NCBI GenBank assembly: GCA_024364805.1
Contig: CM044488.1
Span: 36,678,422 to 36,742,421 of the forward strand
Length of the DNA stretch: 64,000 nt
Direction of reading: 5' to 3'
DNA from: Euprymna scolopes
Taxonomy: Eukaryota > Mollusca > Cephalopoda > Sepiida > Sepiolidae
In this document: one piece after another, positions 10,516 through 21,640 of the stretch
Layout: each line of letters starts with the position of its first letter
How positions within the stretch are numbered: the stretch's first letter is position 1
Translations under genes and position numbers: made by a program
The notes under the pieces: generated by a model
Seen by the model: only the letters and a program-made list of their open reading frames with translations
Database searches by the model: none
Told to the model about the DNA's origin: nothing

Positions 10516-11637
10516 TGTAAATTTATAAAAATTGTTCTTTTCTATTGTGTTGTTTGACGGCATATCAACTCTTTTCTGGGAGGTGACGACCTGAGTGTCC
10601 CAAGTTTTAATCTAGTTCATTCAACAAAACTCACTTTCACTTATAATGTTGTCAACCTTCATATGATCCTTCCCATAAAATGTACAATTCTTTCTGTTGT
10701 GTCCTTAATAGTTTCTTTTTCCAGGTTACTGCAAGTTACTACTTTGGGGTAATGAGCAATATATGTTTTATGTTCTTTTTCAAGTTATGCAGTCCTATGT
10801 TCAAGAAAAATATGGTGGACTTAATATAAACGGTTCTTAGTTGTTTTTCACAAAAATCTCCACCTTAAATATTTAAATGAATGAAATTTTTGCTTGGTTA
10901 TCAAATTGTGTTTGTTTGTTTTTATATGGCCCAAATCTGATGGTTTTTTTTTTATCGATTTACTAGAAAAAAAATCTAGCTTTATCTCTATTGTGCTATG
11001 AATCATATTACAAGGATTCAATGCGTTAGCTGTTGAAATGAATCTCCAAGTTGCACTACAGTTTTATTTTTGTATATTTTTCTTCAAGAAATGAGATTTC
11101 GTACAATGGCTTTTTGGGGAAATCTCATTCTGTCCAGTTACGGGTTAAATAGTAAAATTACTCTTTAAACAATTCAGAGATAAAAATTTAAAACACTTGT
11201 TTAGGAAGTGCTTAAATGGTTTTAAATGTGAATTTGCTTTTTTTCATTACGTCGAAAGTCATTTAAGATGAGCGTAATTGTGTGTGTGCGCTTACATATA
11301 ATTACCTTTTTATAAATAAATAAATATTATCCACAGACATTTTTATGATCACTAACAATAATCAGTATGGTTTATACGTAACTGAACGACCCGAGTAATA
11401 CCAATCTAGTTCTTAACCACTTTGCCATTGCAATAGCCTTAATTTTAAATGTGAGAAAAATAATCCCTATATTTTATTTATGAGTATCGTAAGTCTCAAA
11501 AAGTATTTGATCTGCCAAGGGAGAGAACTTTTGCAATATTGTTTATTAGAAACTTTTAGATTTCTTGCAAAGTGATCAACTTGAACAGAGCTTTAATAAT
11601 GTTTTTTTTAATAAATATTATCGATAGACATGATTCA
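10516..11637. other. Intronic stretch with no recognised feature
   Basis: AT-rich sequence without recognisable coding or repeat structure. Confidence 0.5.
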
Positions 11638-12298
11638 TATATATATTATTCCTTATTGGAATTTTTTATTTTTGAGATGAGCATTGTATGTTAATTTTTT
11701 ATTTCGGACTGTTAGTCACATCTTATCTTTTTATTGGTGCACAACGTTTCGGCCAACTTCCTCTGGCCTTCGTCAGGTGGTAACCGCGACGGATAGGAAC
11801 TTCGAATCTCCTAACTGCATTCTCAGCCATCACTGCCATCTGTAGTTGTTGTCGTCTCACCACATTTTTGACCAATTACCTCTGGCACGCTTTGGGTGGG
11901 ATTGAAACCGCTATCTTCAGACAATGTTTATCTGGAACCGTAGAGATTCAACGTCTCTATCAACTGCGCCACGGGTCCCGAAGGGCGATCAAGGTTGGAT
12001 TCTTTGATCTTATAAATCCACATTTATTTATTATCTGATCTTCCATAGTCGGGTCCGTACCGATTGGTATATATATATTATTCCTTATTGGAATTTTTTA
12101 TTTTTGAGATGAGCATTGTATGTTAAGAGACAACAACTACGGATGGCAGTGATGGCTGAGAATGCAGTTAGGAGATTCAAAGTTCCTATCCGTCGCGGTT
12201 ACCACCTGACGAAGGCCAGAGGAAGTTGGCCGAAACGTTGTGCACCAATAAAAAGATAAGATGAGACTAATAGTCCGAAATAAAAAAATAAAAAATTA
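11638..12298. repeat. Long inverted repeat with hammerhead-like cores in both arms
   Basis: Left arm 11691-11853 and right arm 12126-12298 are nearly identical reverse complements over about 165 bases. A 57-base direct repeat (ATTCCTTATTGGAATTTTTT...) precedes each arm (11638-11693 and 12070-12125). The spacer holds a tRNA-like segment shared with 4.8 kb (GGGTGGGATTGAAACCGC, CAACTGCGCCACGGG). In the right arm CTGACGA (12206-12212), GGCC (12214-12217), GGCC (12228-12231) and GAAA (12232-12235) have the order of a hammerhead core; the left arm has the same on the minus strand (11776-11747). Confidence 0.9.
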
Positions 12299-12373
12299 GA
12301 CATGATTCATGTTCACTAACAATCATCAGTGTGGCTTATATAACTGTACTTGACTTAGGACTTAACAGAACTA

Positions 12374-12799
12374 CAGGGTGGTCAAAAAGTCAGGTAACAT
12401 TTTAAAGAAAAACGATATTAGCAATACACGTATATTTAAGTACCATACATTGAAATATAAAATGAAACAAACATGAAATATGTTTATTTTGTTAATTGTC
12501 GTCCATTTCTCTCTATCAATCGCTGAAAGCGATTAACCACTGATTGTGTAACATGTGTAATCATGTCAGCTGATATCCGCGCAATCTCCTCTTCAATAAA
12601 TAACTTTAAAGACGCTATTGTATCAGGCTTCTTGCCATAAACGCTATCCTTTACATAGCCCCAAAGCCAGAAATCAGGAGGGGTAGTTTATATATTACAC
12701 TCAAATATTTAAACAAATAATATTAAACGAATAGAGATTATAATGGATCATATTGTTTTTTCTACCTTTAACATGTTACCTGACTTTTTGACCACCCTA
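12374..12799 (-). mobile_element. Deleted Tc1/mariner element, 426 bases
   Basis: It has terminal inverted repeats CAGGGTGGTCAAAAAGTCAG and the matching right end CTGACTTTTTGACCACCCT; the last base of the right repeat is changed (A for G). It is flanked by TA. Only the C-terminal part of the transposase remains, on the minus strand, so the copy is an internal-deletion derivative that could only have moved in trans. Confidence 0.9.
12484..12684 (-). pseudogene. Mariner/IS630-type transposase C-terminal fragment
   Basis: On the minus strand about 66 codons are open up to a TAA at 12484-12486. They include PPDFWLWGYVKDSVYGKKP, typical of the region around the last catalytic aspartate of IS630/Tc1/mariner enzymes, then IEEEIARISADMITHVTQSV and NRFQRLIERNG. 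The DNA-binding domain and the first two catalytic aspartates are missing. The upstream break is abrupt, as expected from internal deletion. Confidence 0.85.
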
Positions 12800-13588
12800 T
12801 ATGTCTCATTGACAGAATGGTCAATGGATACTACAGCTGATCAAACTCAATGGGACTGATTTTCAATGATGTATCATTCACTGTAATGAGCAAAAGCTTA
12901 GTATCGCCTCTGCTGGATATTTTAAACAACTTGAAACAATCACATTTAAAACTTGATATTTGTTCAATTTAAAAATCGATATATTTGTTTAGGGGTTAAT
13001 TAGTCATGAAAGCTTTACATTTAAGACGACTAATAGTAATGTTTTAGTTATAATGTTTTATGGAATATAATCTTTTAGAAACGATTTAATACTTCATCCA
13101 TAGCTGTTAAGGGTGGAGGTTCAGGCCTTTTCAAATAATGGTATTACAATTTAAGTGAATGTAATAGATATGAACATATTTGAACTGGTTTTAGACAATT
13201 TTTTTTCATTAATATCCATTACACCATTAAAGCGAACACTTTTTCTCAAGTGACAGTGCCCCATAAAAAAAAAAAAAAGCAACAACGTCCTAATAATAAC
13301 AATGACCGACAAGTATTTACCTATAGAAATAGTTATCTAATGATACTGGACATATAATAAACTTAAAAATCAGAGTTTTCTATGCAACTGATCAAGCAGT
13401 AAATGATAAAAAGGACTTCAAACAGGCTGGTATAATCCCTCGCCTCCATACTTGCCTCCTGAAAACAATGTATCCGCCAGAGTTGAGAAAATCAAAAGTG
13501 TTTTTTTTTTCTTTTAATATAGTACAGATTCCTCAATGCTGCCTAAGAATAGGTATTCTGCTAATTAACAATAAAATTAATTTACCCA

Positions 13589-13632
<44 letters not shown>

Positions 13633-14515
13633 TCTGAAAATATATTTATGACAAGTAGCTACACAGAAATGCTTATGTTTAATTCCGAAAGGAAATCATC
13701 TGGCTGAAGGGATGCTTAATCTGAATCGTAAAAATTAGAACTTTGAGGTATCGAAATTGGAAAAATTTGTGCGCATTTTTCAAATACCATAAAACAATTC
13801 CTTTAATTGTTGCTTTTTTATTTGATTTTGTCAAAAAAAAATTTCTTCCACTGCTGGTAGTAATGATAAAAGAATACTCATTGATTTTAAACTAATAGTA
13901 AAATCAAAATCCATAGATCATCCCTCACAAGTGTATTTGACGTTTGAGAAAATATATGCACATTTTACACGTGTTTTACGGTAATCGGGGGAAAATAACT
14001 CTACAGTTAAATATTTAAAGATAAATAAGAACCGGAATCAGAAATTGTATTGGAATCTGGAAAAAATATTAGAATCGTTCTATCACTAATATATATATTA
14101 TATGTGTGTGTGTGTGTGTTCAAATATGAAAAAAATTGTAAACATAATTTCAGCAAAATAATTTCAGACTATGAAAGAATTGTATTTTCACAATTAAGAT
14201 AAACAACTAAAATAAAAGTTTGCAAATAAATTGCCATATAAATAGACAAGCACACATTAATACAAGCAACTTGGACAACACCAGCCCCACATATACACTT
14301 AGCCATTTATGCTCTAGAATCACTATGAGGGAGGAGTCATTACCCACATTTTCTCTTCCTATTAATAAAACCAAGTTGAGTTAATTTAAGCCAACAAATA
14401 CATACATAGACAAATGCACACAGAAACATACATGCAGGCATATGTACACACACACACAAACATACATATGTACATACTCACACACAAGCACACTTGTATA
14501 TACAGATAGACATAT
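12800..14515. other. Intronic stretch, microsatellites only
   Basis: TA tract at 13592-13629, then a short fragment of family A (GACAAGTAGCTACACAG near 13650) and a GT tract at 14104-14119. A CACA-rich tract lies at 14400-14500. No exon is seen. Confidence 0.5.
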
Positions 14516-14800
14516 ACAGTTGGTTGTTTGGTTGTTTTTGTTGTATGGCAGATCAACCTTTTTCAGGTGATTTAATGCCAAATCCAGTGATTTTGGAGAA
14601 ATTTTTTTTTATAGACTATATTTGTTTTTTTTTTCAAGTCTGTTTCTATTTAACCCATAGTTGGGATCCTACCACTCCGGGTCAGAGTGGACCTGGGAGC
14701 AATGGCTATTAAGGGGTGGCTCCACACTCCCCAAAGCCCGCAAGCTGGGGCCTTACCATCGGATATAATTTAAGGTCATATCCAGGACCGACATATACAG
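14516..14800 (+). repeat. Dispersed repeat family C, copy 1
   Basis: It matches 21360-21640 at high identity: GGTCAGAGTGGACCTGGGAG, GGTGGCTCCACACTCCCC and TAAGGTCATATCCAGGACC. Shorter copies are near 22230-22440 (plus) and 49130-49205 (minus). There is no coding capacity; it looks SINE-like but I cannot name it. Confidence 0.85.
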
Positions 14801-15509
14801 ATAAAAACAAGCATATGCATGGACATGCACACACAAAACCACACAATTTTACTAGAGAAATAGCGAAATACAGTTTTAGCATATAATTGCAAAATGAAAC
14901 TCACTGTCTAATGAATTGTCCTTATGAATCAGGACGGCAGGGGGTTTCTGAAATGCTTCGATGTAGGCATAGAGGACAGCAAATAAAAACAACTTGTACA
15001 GCTCCATTCCGCCGCCACCATGTCAGGACTCTAAAAGAACAAAAGGACAGAAAAATAAAAATAAGATCCAATTAAATCAGAGAAACATGTATGACCCCTT
15101 CCCCCCTGGTTGGTTCCATTCGCCAATCCTTCGTCGTGTTGCCATGCCAGTTGTCATGTGCATGTATCGTCCTTGATACGACAGGAACTGCGGTCATAAG
15201 TTGGGGGGGGGGAAGATGCAAATAAAAAAAAGCAGGTTTACTATTTTTTTCAGAACTCCTATCAGGAAGTTTGATCCGATTTGCAGTGTCATTGGACGAC
15301 CACGTCATGCAATGAACATTGCAATCATCCAAGGATGAAATAATGGTAGCATTTTATCATGATTCGTTTATTGTAGGAAGTTGCTAACAGGTAGATTAAA
15401 AAAAAAACAAAAAAAAATTATCAAAATTCACAAATCTAAAATATCAAAAAGTGTTTATATATAATTATATATATATATGTAAGCTTAACATTAATAGGCA
15501 ACATGAATT
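14801..15509. other. Less AT-rich stretch, unidentified
   Basis: Short frames are open on both strands between 14887 and 15332, with no recognisable domain and no splice pair that I trust. Confidence 0.4.
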
Positions 15510-16095
15510 TAGAAAAAATACATTGATGACATTGACAAGGCTGCTGCAAAGAAGGTGGGCTCTCTCCTTCTCCCATGTTAGAAAGTTAATCATACCGGGA
15601 GTATCCTATATTTTTACAAAGCCACAATTCGTTCATGCATGGAGTATTGTTGCCACATCTGGACTGGTGCATCTATCACTAGTCTCTCTCTCTTGGACAG
15701 GGTCCCAAAAAGAGTCTCAAATCTAATAGACCCTACACTATCGGCCAAGCTCCACCCTCTGTCCTATCATCAGTGTTGCAGCCCTGTGCCCGTTTTACAA
15801 GTACTTTAATGGAATGTGCTCTGATGAACTCGTAGCACTTGTGCCCCCTTGACGTACATACTCGCAACTAATCCAACGAGCTGCAAAATCTCACTCCACT
15901 GTTGAGATCCCTAGATACCTACGCTAATAGATTTTTTTCCCTCAGACTGCTAGACTTTGGAATTCTCTCCCTGTTTCCTGCTTCCCTGACTGTACTAACC
16001 TGCAGAAGTTTAAATCTAATGCAAAAGACATTTCACTGCTCAACTCCTTACAGTCCTTGTTAGACATGATCTCAAATAGCAATCCCTTATGTTCC
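15510..16095 (+). pseudogene. LINE remnant, 3' end of reverse transcriptase ORF (CR1/L2-like)
   Basis: Across shifting plus-strand frames the translation gives DIDKAAAKKVGSL, then FMHGVLLPHLDW (normally MEYC-H-W), SVAALCPFYKYFNGMCSDEL, ALVPP and FFPQTARLWNSLPVSCFP. This is the conserved C-terminal region downstream of the RT domain in CR1/L2-group non-LTR retrotransposons. Stops and frameshifts make it a dead, 5'-truncated copy. Related fragments lie at 35.8 and 57.7 kb. Confidence 0.85.
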
Positions 16096-17079
16096 AAAGG
16101 TAATATGCTTTGTTTCGGATGAAATAGTATTAAAAAATTTTTTTTAAATGATATTGGAAAAAGACAGAAAGTTGTTTTTAGTTGGGCCATCCCCTAAAGG
16201 GTGCCTTATTCCAATCTCTTGCTATTTATCAAAAAGTTTCCATCCTTTCCAATGTCACATGATTAAGATAACCAATCAAATATCTGCCCATTTTGAGGTT
16301 CAACTTACAGAAAGTTATTTACCCATCAATGCATTAGAGAATCATATAAACATTTCACCCAGAGTATTTTCAGTAGACTACTGTCAAGAGCCTGATAAAG
16401 GTAAATTTTAGGTATACTTTGATGTTATGTTATGGTAATGTATCAAAGCTAAGACACTAAAGCATTCAATCATTGCAAAGATATCAAAAAGGAGAACCAG
16501 GGTTTTGAAATTGAAAGTTATTAAGTTTAGCTCAGAGGATTTAAAAAATCCAAACTCAAACTCCTAAAATGACAAAAGATTCGATTCAGAATCCTTATCT
16601 TCCAATAGTCTTCTAATATTCAGAGATTAAAATATCCGATGCCATCTTAAGTGTCTGATTCCAACTCCTTTCAAAACCATCGACACTGCAACCCAGATGA
16701 GGACACTAGTCTAATTGTAAATTGGGATCAAACTGTTTTAGCTTTTTTTATTTTTAATATGCTGACACAACATCTCTATAATTGGATATGGCAGTTGGTG
16801 TTATGTAACCTTGCTCTTAAAGAATTGCCAACCAGATTTGAAACTGAAGTTCAAAGACTTTTCATGATTTATACCATATAACTTCCGATGACTAAGGCAT
16901 TAACCTTAATTTTAGGACATTTTAAAATATCTTTTCAAAATTTTTAAACTTTTAGACATTTTATGACAATGTGGCAGATCTACTCTGCTATAAATACTCT
17001 GGGAATAATTTTTATTTTATTTTTTATTTTGTAAAATATAAAAATACCAGTTGCAACTATTCTTTAACATATGTTAGCC
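16096..17079. other. Unidentified stretch with degenerate GACTCCAACTCC-like motifs
   Basis: Bases 16500-16700 contain diverged GATTCCAACTCC / TCCAATA repeats also seen near 23540, 47050 and 52000. Two open frames (16148-16411, 16651-16881) have no recognisable domain. Confidence 0.4.
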
Positions 17080-17290
17080 TCATTCATCAAGGAGATATAA
17101 TACTTGGAAAGATAGTTTCATAATAGAACAGGTACTACACTACTCCCAGAGGAGGAGGAGGTAATGCTGGGAAGATGGTATCATAGCCACAAAAATGATA
17201 CTACACCCCTCTTCCCCAAAAGGAGGTAATACCTGGAAGGATAGTCTCATAATGATAGAAGAGATGTTAAACTACCCACCTGAACTGAAC
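17080..17290 (+). repeat. Dispersed repeat family E, copy 1
   Basis: AGGAGGTAATACCTGGAAGG followed by ATAGTCTCATAATGATAGAA recurs twice within this block and again at 61840-61960 (GGAGGCAGTAATGCTTAAAA). Not identified. Confidence 0.6.
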
Positions 17291-18239
17291 ATTAAAAGGT
17301 AGTACAAAGTAGCAAAATAGCATAGTTTCAGTTTCAGACAGATATCAAATCTCCATTAGTAAAAAAAATAAATCAGTTGCTGTCTGCTTCTTGTTTCTAT
17401 ATACAAAAAAGGAAGCTGTATTAATACTAGTACTTTGTGGAATTTGAACAAATTAACATCCGTCTGATAGTGCATGCAGACAGGACGTGTTACGGTTATG
17501 CTAACTACTAACGGTGGGACAATTGTTATATAGATTTTAATGAGGCATGTAATACCGGTGTTTTGCCCATGACTATTATGTTATCCCTTGTAGTTGCAAG
17601 ACTGCATAGCCCTCCCAAATGCAAGTTATTTATCTTTAGTTTTTTTTAATGCCTTTCACTAAAAATATTTCCACAAAGCCGTCTTATACGTGTGTGATAA
17701 TGTGATGCAAGAGTCTTCATCATATGATTGTCAGTGTTTTTAGACAGTCAGCAGCAATCTTATCGTTTTATTTCTCAAATGACCTTTAAGTCACCAATGC
17801 CCCAACAAAGAAAACACTGCACATTTGACATTTATTTTCGTTTCAAAGAGTTTATGGGTTTTTACAAGCCCGGAAACCTAGAAGGTCGAGCGGCTTTAAC
17901 CGAGATATACACTTAATTGAAAAGTTACCTGAAACCTAGAAAAATAAAAATGGTTTCAGGAAAACTTGGAGGAAGGAAGCTACAAAGGGGCACAGGTCAC
18001 CAGTGAGTTAAGCACCTTAGGGAACAATTGAAAAGAAGTTATAGAACGAAGAAGAGGAAAGGACAAAAAAATAAGACAGTTTTTAAGCTCGTAATTATGA
18101 TAGGAAAACTACCATGCTTTAAGGTATCATGTGACAACAGGTCAAAATTTTTACAACTATTGCACAAGCTTATAAGTTTTCTTGATATTACATCAGTTAC
18201 GACAAAATATTATGCGAGATATTCACTTCTATAATAAAG
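17291..18239. other. Intronic stretch with no recognised feature
   Basis: No element boundary or exon is seen. A piece near 17490-17525 resembles the 3' UTR of the LINE at 18.6 kb. Confidence 0.4.
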
Positions 18240-18285
18240 TGTGTGTGTGTGTGTGTGTGTGTATAAAAAGATGCTTTTTCACTTC

Positions 18286-18687
18286 TATGTAACCTCTTTC
18301 CCACAGAAAAGACATTATGAGCTTGTCTCTGCTCTATCGTTATTTTCATGGCAAATGCTCGCCCTAGCTCCAATTTATGCCCTTTCCCAAAATTTCACAA
18401 ACACTCGACTAGCTATAACCACTATCAACAATTTCCTCCACTTTCTGTGCCTAAATCTAAACAGATTCCATGATTAAAGCTTCTTTTCTAGAACTGCACA
18501 TCCATGAAACTGTTCCACTGGCCTGTTTCCCGGCTGACTACAATATGGTAGTTCAAGTCCAATGTAAACAAGTTCTTGTTGAGCCGTTCCCTTAAATAAT
18601 CATATTCTGACCAATTTCCACCATTAACGATTACTATGCTCCCACTTTACATTCATTAAACTGTATCCTGAGTGGCTTGATAATATG

Positions 18688-18690
<3 letters not shown>
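18286..18690 (+). pseudogene. LINE 3'-end copy (same family as 55.9 and 60.8 kb)
   Basis: The plus-strand frame gives SFPQKRHYELVSALSLFSWQ, NFTNTRLAITTINNFLHFLC and, after a stop, SFFSRTAHP. The same protein tail is on the minus strand at 60926-61210 (HRRDIVSLSMLYYFRGKCSS). The 3' UTR pieces CCATTAACGATTACTATGC and GAGTGGCTTGATAATATGA are shared too. A GT tract (18240-18262) precedes it. Confidence 0.8.

Positions 18691-18740
<50 letters not shown>
18691..18740. repeat. TA microsatellite at mariner insertion site
   Basis: A TA run ending exactly at the TA target base pair of the element at 18741. Confidence 0.97.
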
Positions 18741-20044
18741 CAGGGTGTTCGGGATAAATTTGACATATTTATATTTGGTTACGTTTTTCTGTAGTTTACA
18801 TATATTAACCCATATTTCTCATCATTTTACAGCTTGAACCCTTCTTCATCCATATACAAGATGTCAGAGAGGATAGATAACTGGAACCCACCTGAATCAT
18901 GGAAGAGAATAACTTGCATCATGATGATTTGTGCCGGTCAGCAAAATAAGGATATCATGATTGCTGCCCAATGCTCCTTGAACACTGTAGAAACAATCAG
19001 GCATGCACTAGAGACTTGCAATGGAGACTACGAGGCTGTAGCAAAAAGAAAGATCCATAACAGGCGATCAGATTGCGTTCGCACAACAGAATTTCTCGAA
19101 GATCTGCAGGAAAAAGTGTTGAGAAACCCTGGCATTGGAATTCGGGCTTTGGCCCGTGAAATGAATGTTTCAACCTCTACCATGAAGCTTGCACTCAATG
19201 AAGACCTTCGCTACTACTCATACAAGCGACGCAAAGGTCAGCTGCTCACAGAAAAAGCCCGTGAAAATCGTTTGACAAAGACAAAGAAACTTCTGAGTAA
19301 AGTGAAACATCCTGCTGAACCACAAACAATCTGGTTCTTTTCCGATGAAAAACTTTTGCCAGAATCAAAAACACAACACACAGAATAACAAATGGCTTGC
19401 ATACAATCCAAAGGAAATTCCTCGTGTAATGCAAACTAAATGTCCCCAAACCGTGATGGTTTTCGGATGTGTGTCCTCTGAGGGTGATGTGATGCCTCCT
19501 CATTTTTTCAGAGAGGGCCTCCGATTGAATTCAGATGGCTACGTGGAATTGCTAAACACTGTAGTCAAGCCGTGGATAACAAGAATAGCCAATGGTCGGC
19601 CGTATGTATGGCAGCAGGATTCGGCCCCTTGCCACACCTCTGGGAAAAGTCAAAAATGGTTGTCTGAAAATTTTTATGACTTCACCAGTCCAAATGTTTG
19701 GCCTCCAAACTCCCCAGATCTTAACCCCATGGATTATTTTATATGGGGCGCAGTTGAGAAAGACACCAATCACTGTGCCAGTAATACAAAAGCTCAGTTA
19801 ATGGATAAAATTAAGCTAGTTTTTGAGGCTCTTCAAAGGGAGACTGTAGCATCAGCTTGTTCCAGGTTCCGAAGCAGGATTGAGGCTGTGATCGATGCTA
19901 ATGGTGGTTATTTTGAATAAAACTTGTTGACAGTAATGTAATTTCTGTGTCTGTTAATTTTTTTTTCAATTCATTAAATTTTGTAGTTACATAGTACTTT
20001 ATCTTTTTCCTTATGAAACTGTCAAATTTATCCCGAACACCCTG
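18741..20044 (+). mobile_element. Full-length Tc1/mariner element (DD37D), 1304 bases
   Basis: It has perfect 24-base terminal inverted repeats starting CAGGGTGTTCGGGATAAATT, ends 18741-18764 and 20021-20044, flanked by TA on both sides. One transposase gene is inside in the plus orientation. The ends resemble those of the element at 44358 (CAGGGT...GATAAATT...GAC), so the two are related subfamilies. Confidence 0.97.
18861..19920 (+). pseudogene. Mariner DD37D transposase, frameshifted
   Basis: The likely start is ATG 18861 (MSERIDNWNP). The N-terminal half has helix-turn-helix segments (GIRALAREMNVSTSTMK). The catalytic residues are visible: D in WFFSDEK, D in YVWQQDSAPCHTS, D in SPDLNPMDYFIWG. 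The second and third aspartates are separated by 37 residues, hence DD37D. The reading frame changes inside an A-run just after SDEK (about 19346-19353), so the two halves lie in different frames and no complete enzyme can be made. Otherwise the halves are open, giving about 350 residues in all, the usual size. The stop is at 19918-19920. Confidence 0.95.
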
Positions 20045-20181
20045 TATATATATTTATTCAAAAGTGCTTAATACAAAAGTAGAGCTTTTACAAATAAAAT
20101 TGAACATTGGGAGAAACCTATGCAAACAGATGTTTACATGTCTTAATGGGGCTCAAAAAACAAAACATACATACATACATT
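20045..20181. repeat. Fragment of family A
   Basis: TTCAAAAGTGCTTAATACAA plus AGTAGAGC matches the family A end at about 6580 (CTTCAAAAGTGCTCAATACG, GTAGAGCTAG). Confidence 0.6.
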
Positions 20182-20830
20182 ATATATAAACTAGCAGATG
20201 TACCTGGCATTGCCTGATATTAAACGTAACGTTAAATTCCTTTAAGTTTAAAAAAAAAAAAAGGAAAAAAAAAAAAAACAGAAACAAACAGAAACCTGTG
20301 CTTGCGAGTATCATTTTTTTCTAAACAGCTCACTTCTTGTAAGTAAAAAAAAAAAAAAAATACTTGAGCTGAGATCGAAACCAAAACCTTAAAGACAGTG
20401 AGTCAAGATAACAATTAGGCCAGCTTGATACGATCTTTAAAAAAGTTTTTCAAACGTACTTATTCTTAACAAAGAACCTGTCATGTGAACGATTCACTCG
20501 TGTGCATTTGTGAAACAGCTGACAAACTGATAAAAATCCAACAACCTCCTCTACGTACCAATTTTTCTAATTTTAACAGAGCCCTTTTGTCCAAATGAAA
20601 ACNNNNNNNNNNNNNNNNNNNNNNNNNNNNNNNNNNNNNNNNNNNNNNNNNNNNNNNNNNNNNNNNNNNNNNNNNNNNNNNNNNNNNNNNNNNNNNNNNN
20701 NNNNNNNNNNNNNNNNNNNNNNNNNNNNNNNNNNNNNNNNNNNNNNNTTTCTACATGTCTGAATACCCTATATGCCAAATTTCAAGTGTGTAGATAAAAA
20801 ATTTGTTAAGTATATAGGTTGAGAATCATC
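20182..20830 (+). repeat. Non-autonomous retroelement (ACTAGCAGATGTACC family), interrupted by an assembly gap
   Basis: It opens with ACTAGCAGATGTACCTGGCA TTGCCTG, like 1212 and 42790, and contains GAGATCGAAACCAAAACC as at about 1375-1390 (AGAATCGAAACCAAAACAG). After the gap, GCCAAATTTCAAGTGTGTAG resembles RTE-type tails. The family assignment is inference. Confidence 0.55.
20603..20747. other. Assembly gap, 145 N
   Basis: Run of 145 undetermined bases. A short open frame translated across it is an artefact. Confidence 1.
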
Positions 20831-21071
20831 CTCACAAATTGTTACAAAAGAGTAAAATAACAAAACTATTCAACTATTTAGATGAATTAAAGCAAATCTA
20901 TTTCCATCATTTTCTTTCCAACTTCTATACATTTTTTTTCCTATTTTTTTGTTTTGTTAAATTTTCAGATTTTTTGCTTTGAAACCTTAGATTCGAACAT
21001 ATTTTTATTTATTTTTTTATTTTGTCTGCATAAACCTAAGCTTACTCAACATTAAAAGGTTCAATGACAGA

Positions 21072-21074
<3 letters not shown>

Positions 21075-21117
<43 letters not shown>
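21075..21117. repeat. Poly(A) tract, 43 bases
   Basis: Uninterrupted A run, possibly the tail of a retroposed copy on the plus strand or a slippage-expanded tract. Confidence 0.97.
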
Positions 21118-21119
<2 letters not shown>

Positions 21120-21230
21120 GGACAAATGCAAATTCAGTTTTGATTCGATCGTTTGTTGGTATTGGTTAGTTGGTGCCGACAGCTGTTGCAAAAACAATTT
21201 TCCTTTGTTTTGTTTTTTTTTTTGCTAGGA

Positions 21231-21335
21231 AAAAGCGTAGTATCTGTTCTGATACAATTCTAAGTCAATTTTTATTTTTGTCCCAATGCATTAAAAACTG
21301 ACCTTGTATCTAACCCTGCCCTCAGGATGTGGGGT
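21231..21335 (+). repeat. U2 snRNA-derived repeat, copy 1
   Basis: GCGTAGTATCTGTTCTGATA matches the branch-site recognition region of U2 snRNA (GUGUAGUAUCUGUUCUUAUC). The segment that follows (CAATTTTTATTTTTGT, then CATTAAAAACTGACC) is shared with 32925-33000, so both belong to one U2-derived repeat. Confidence 0.7.
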
Positions 21336-21359
21336 GGGTGGGGGTGGAGGGGGGAAGGA

Positions 21360-21640
21360 AATGGTTTGCTGGTTGTTTTTGTTTTATGACATATCAACCT
21401 TTTTCAGGTTATTTAATGCCGAATCCAGTGATCTTCAAGAAAATTTTTTTTTTAATAGAATGTATTTGTTTTTTCAAGTCAGTTTCTATTTAACCCATAG
21501 TTGGAGCTCTAACAGGTACTACCACTCTGGGTCAGAGTGGACCTGGAAGCAATGGGAATTAAAGGGTGGTTCCACACTCCCCAAAGCCCACAAGCTGGGA
21601 CTTCACCATCGGATAAAGTTTAAGGTCATATCCAGGACCC
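21360..21640 (+). repeat. Dispersed repeat family C, copy 2
   Basis: It matches 14516-14800 over about 270 bases, including GGTCAGAGTGGACCTGGAAG and TAAGGTCATATCCAGGACC. A third, weaker copy lies near 22230-22440. Confidence 0.85.

Noticed and set aside
15003-15026. Strong Kozak-like GCCGCCACCATG
   Set aside because: The ATG is followed after three codons by a stop; no gene follows.
20551-20778. Minus-strand frame across the assembly gap
   Set aside because: It consists mostly of undetermined bases.
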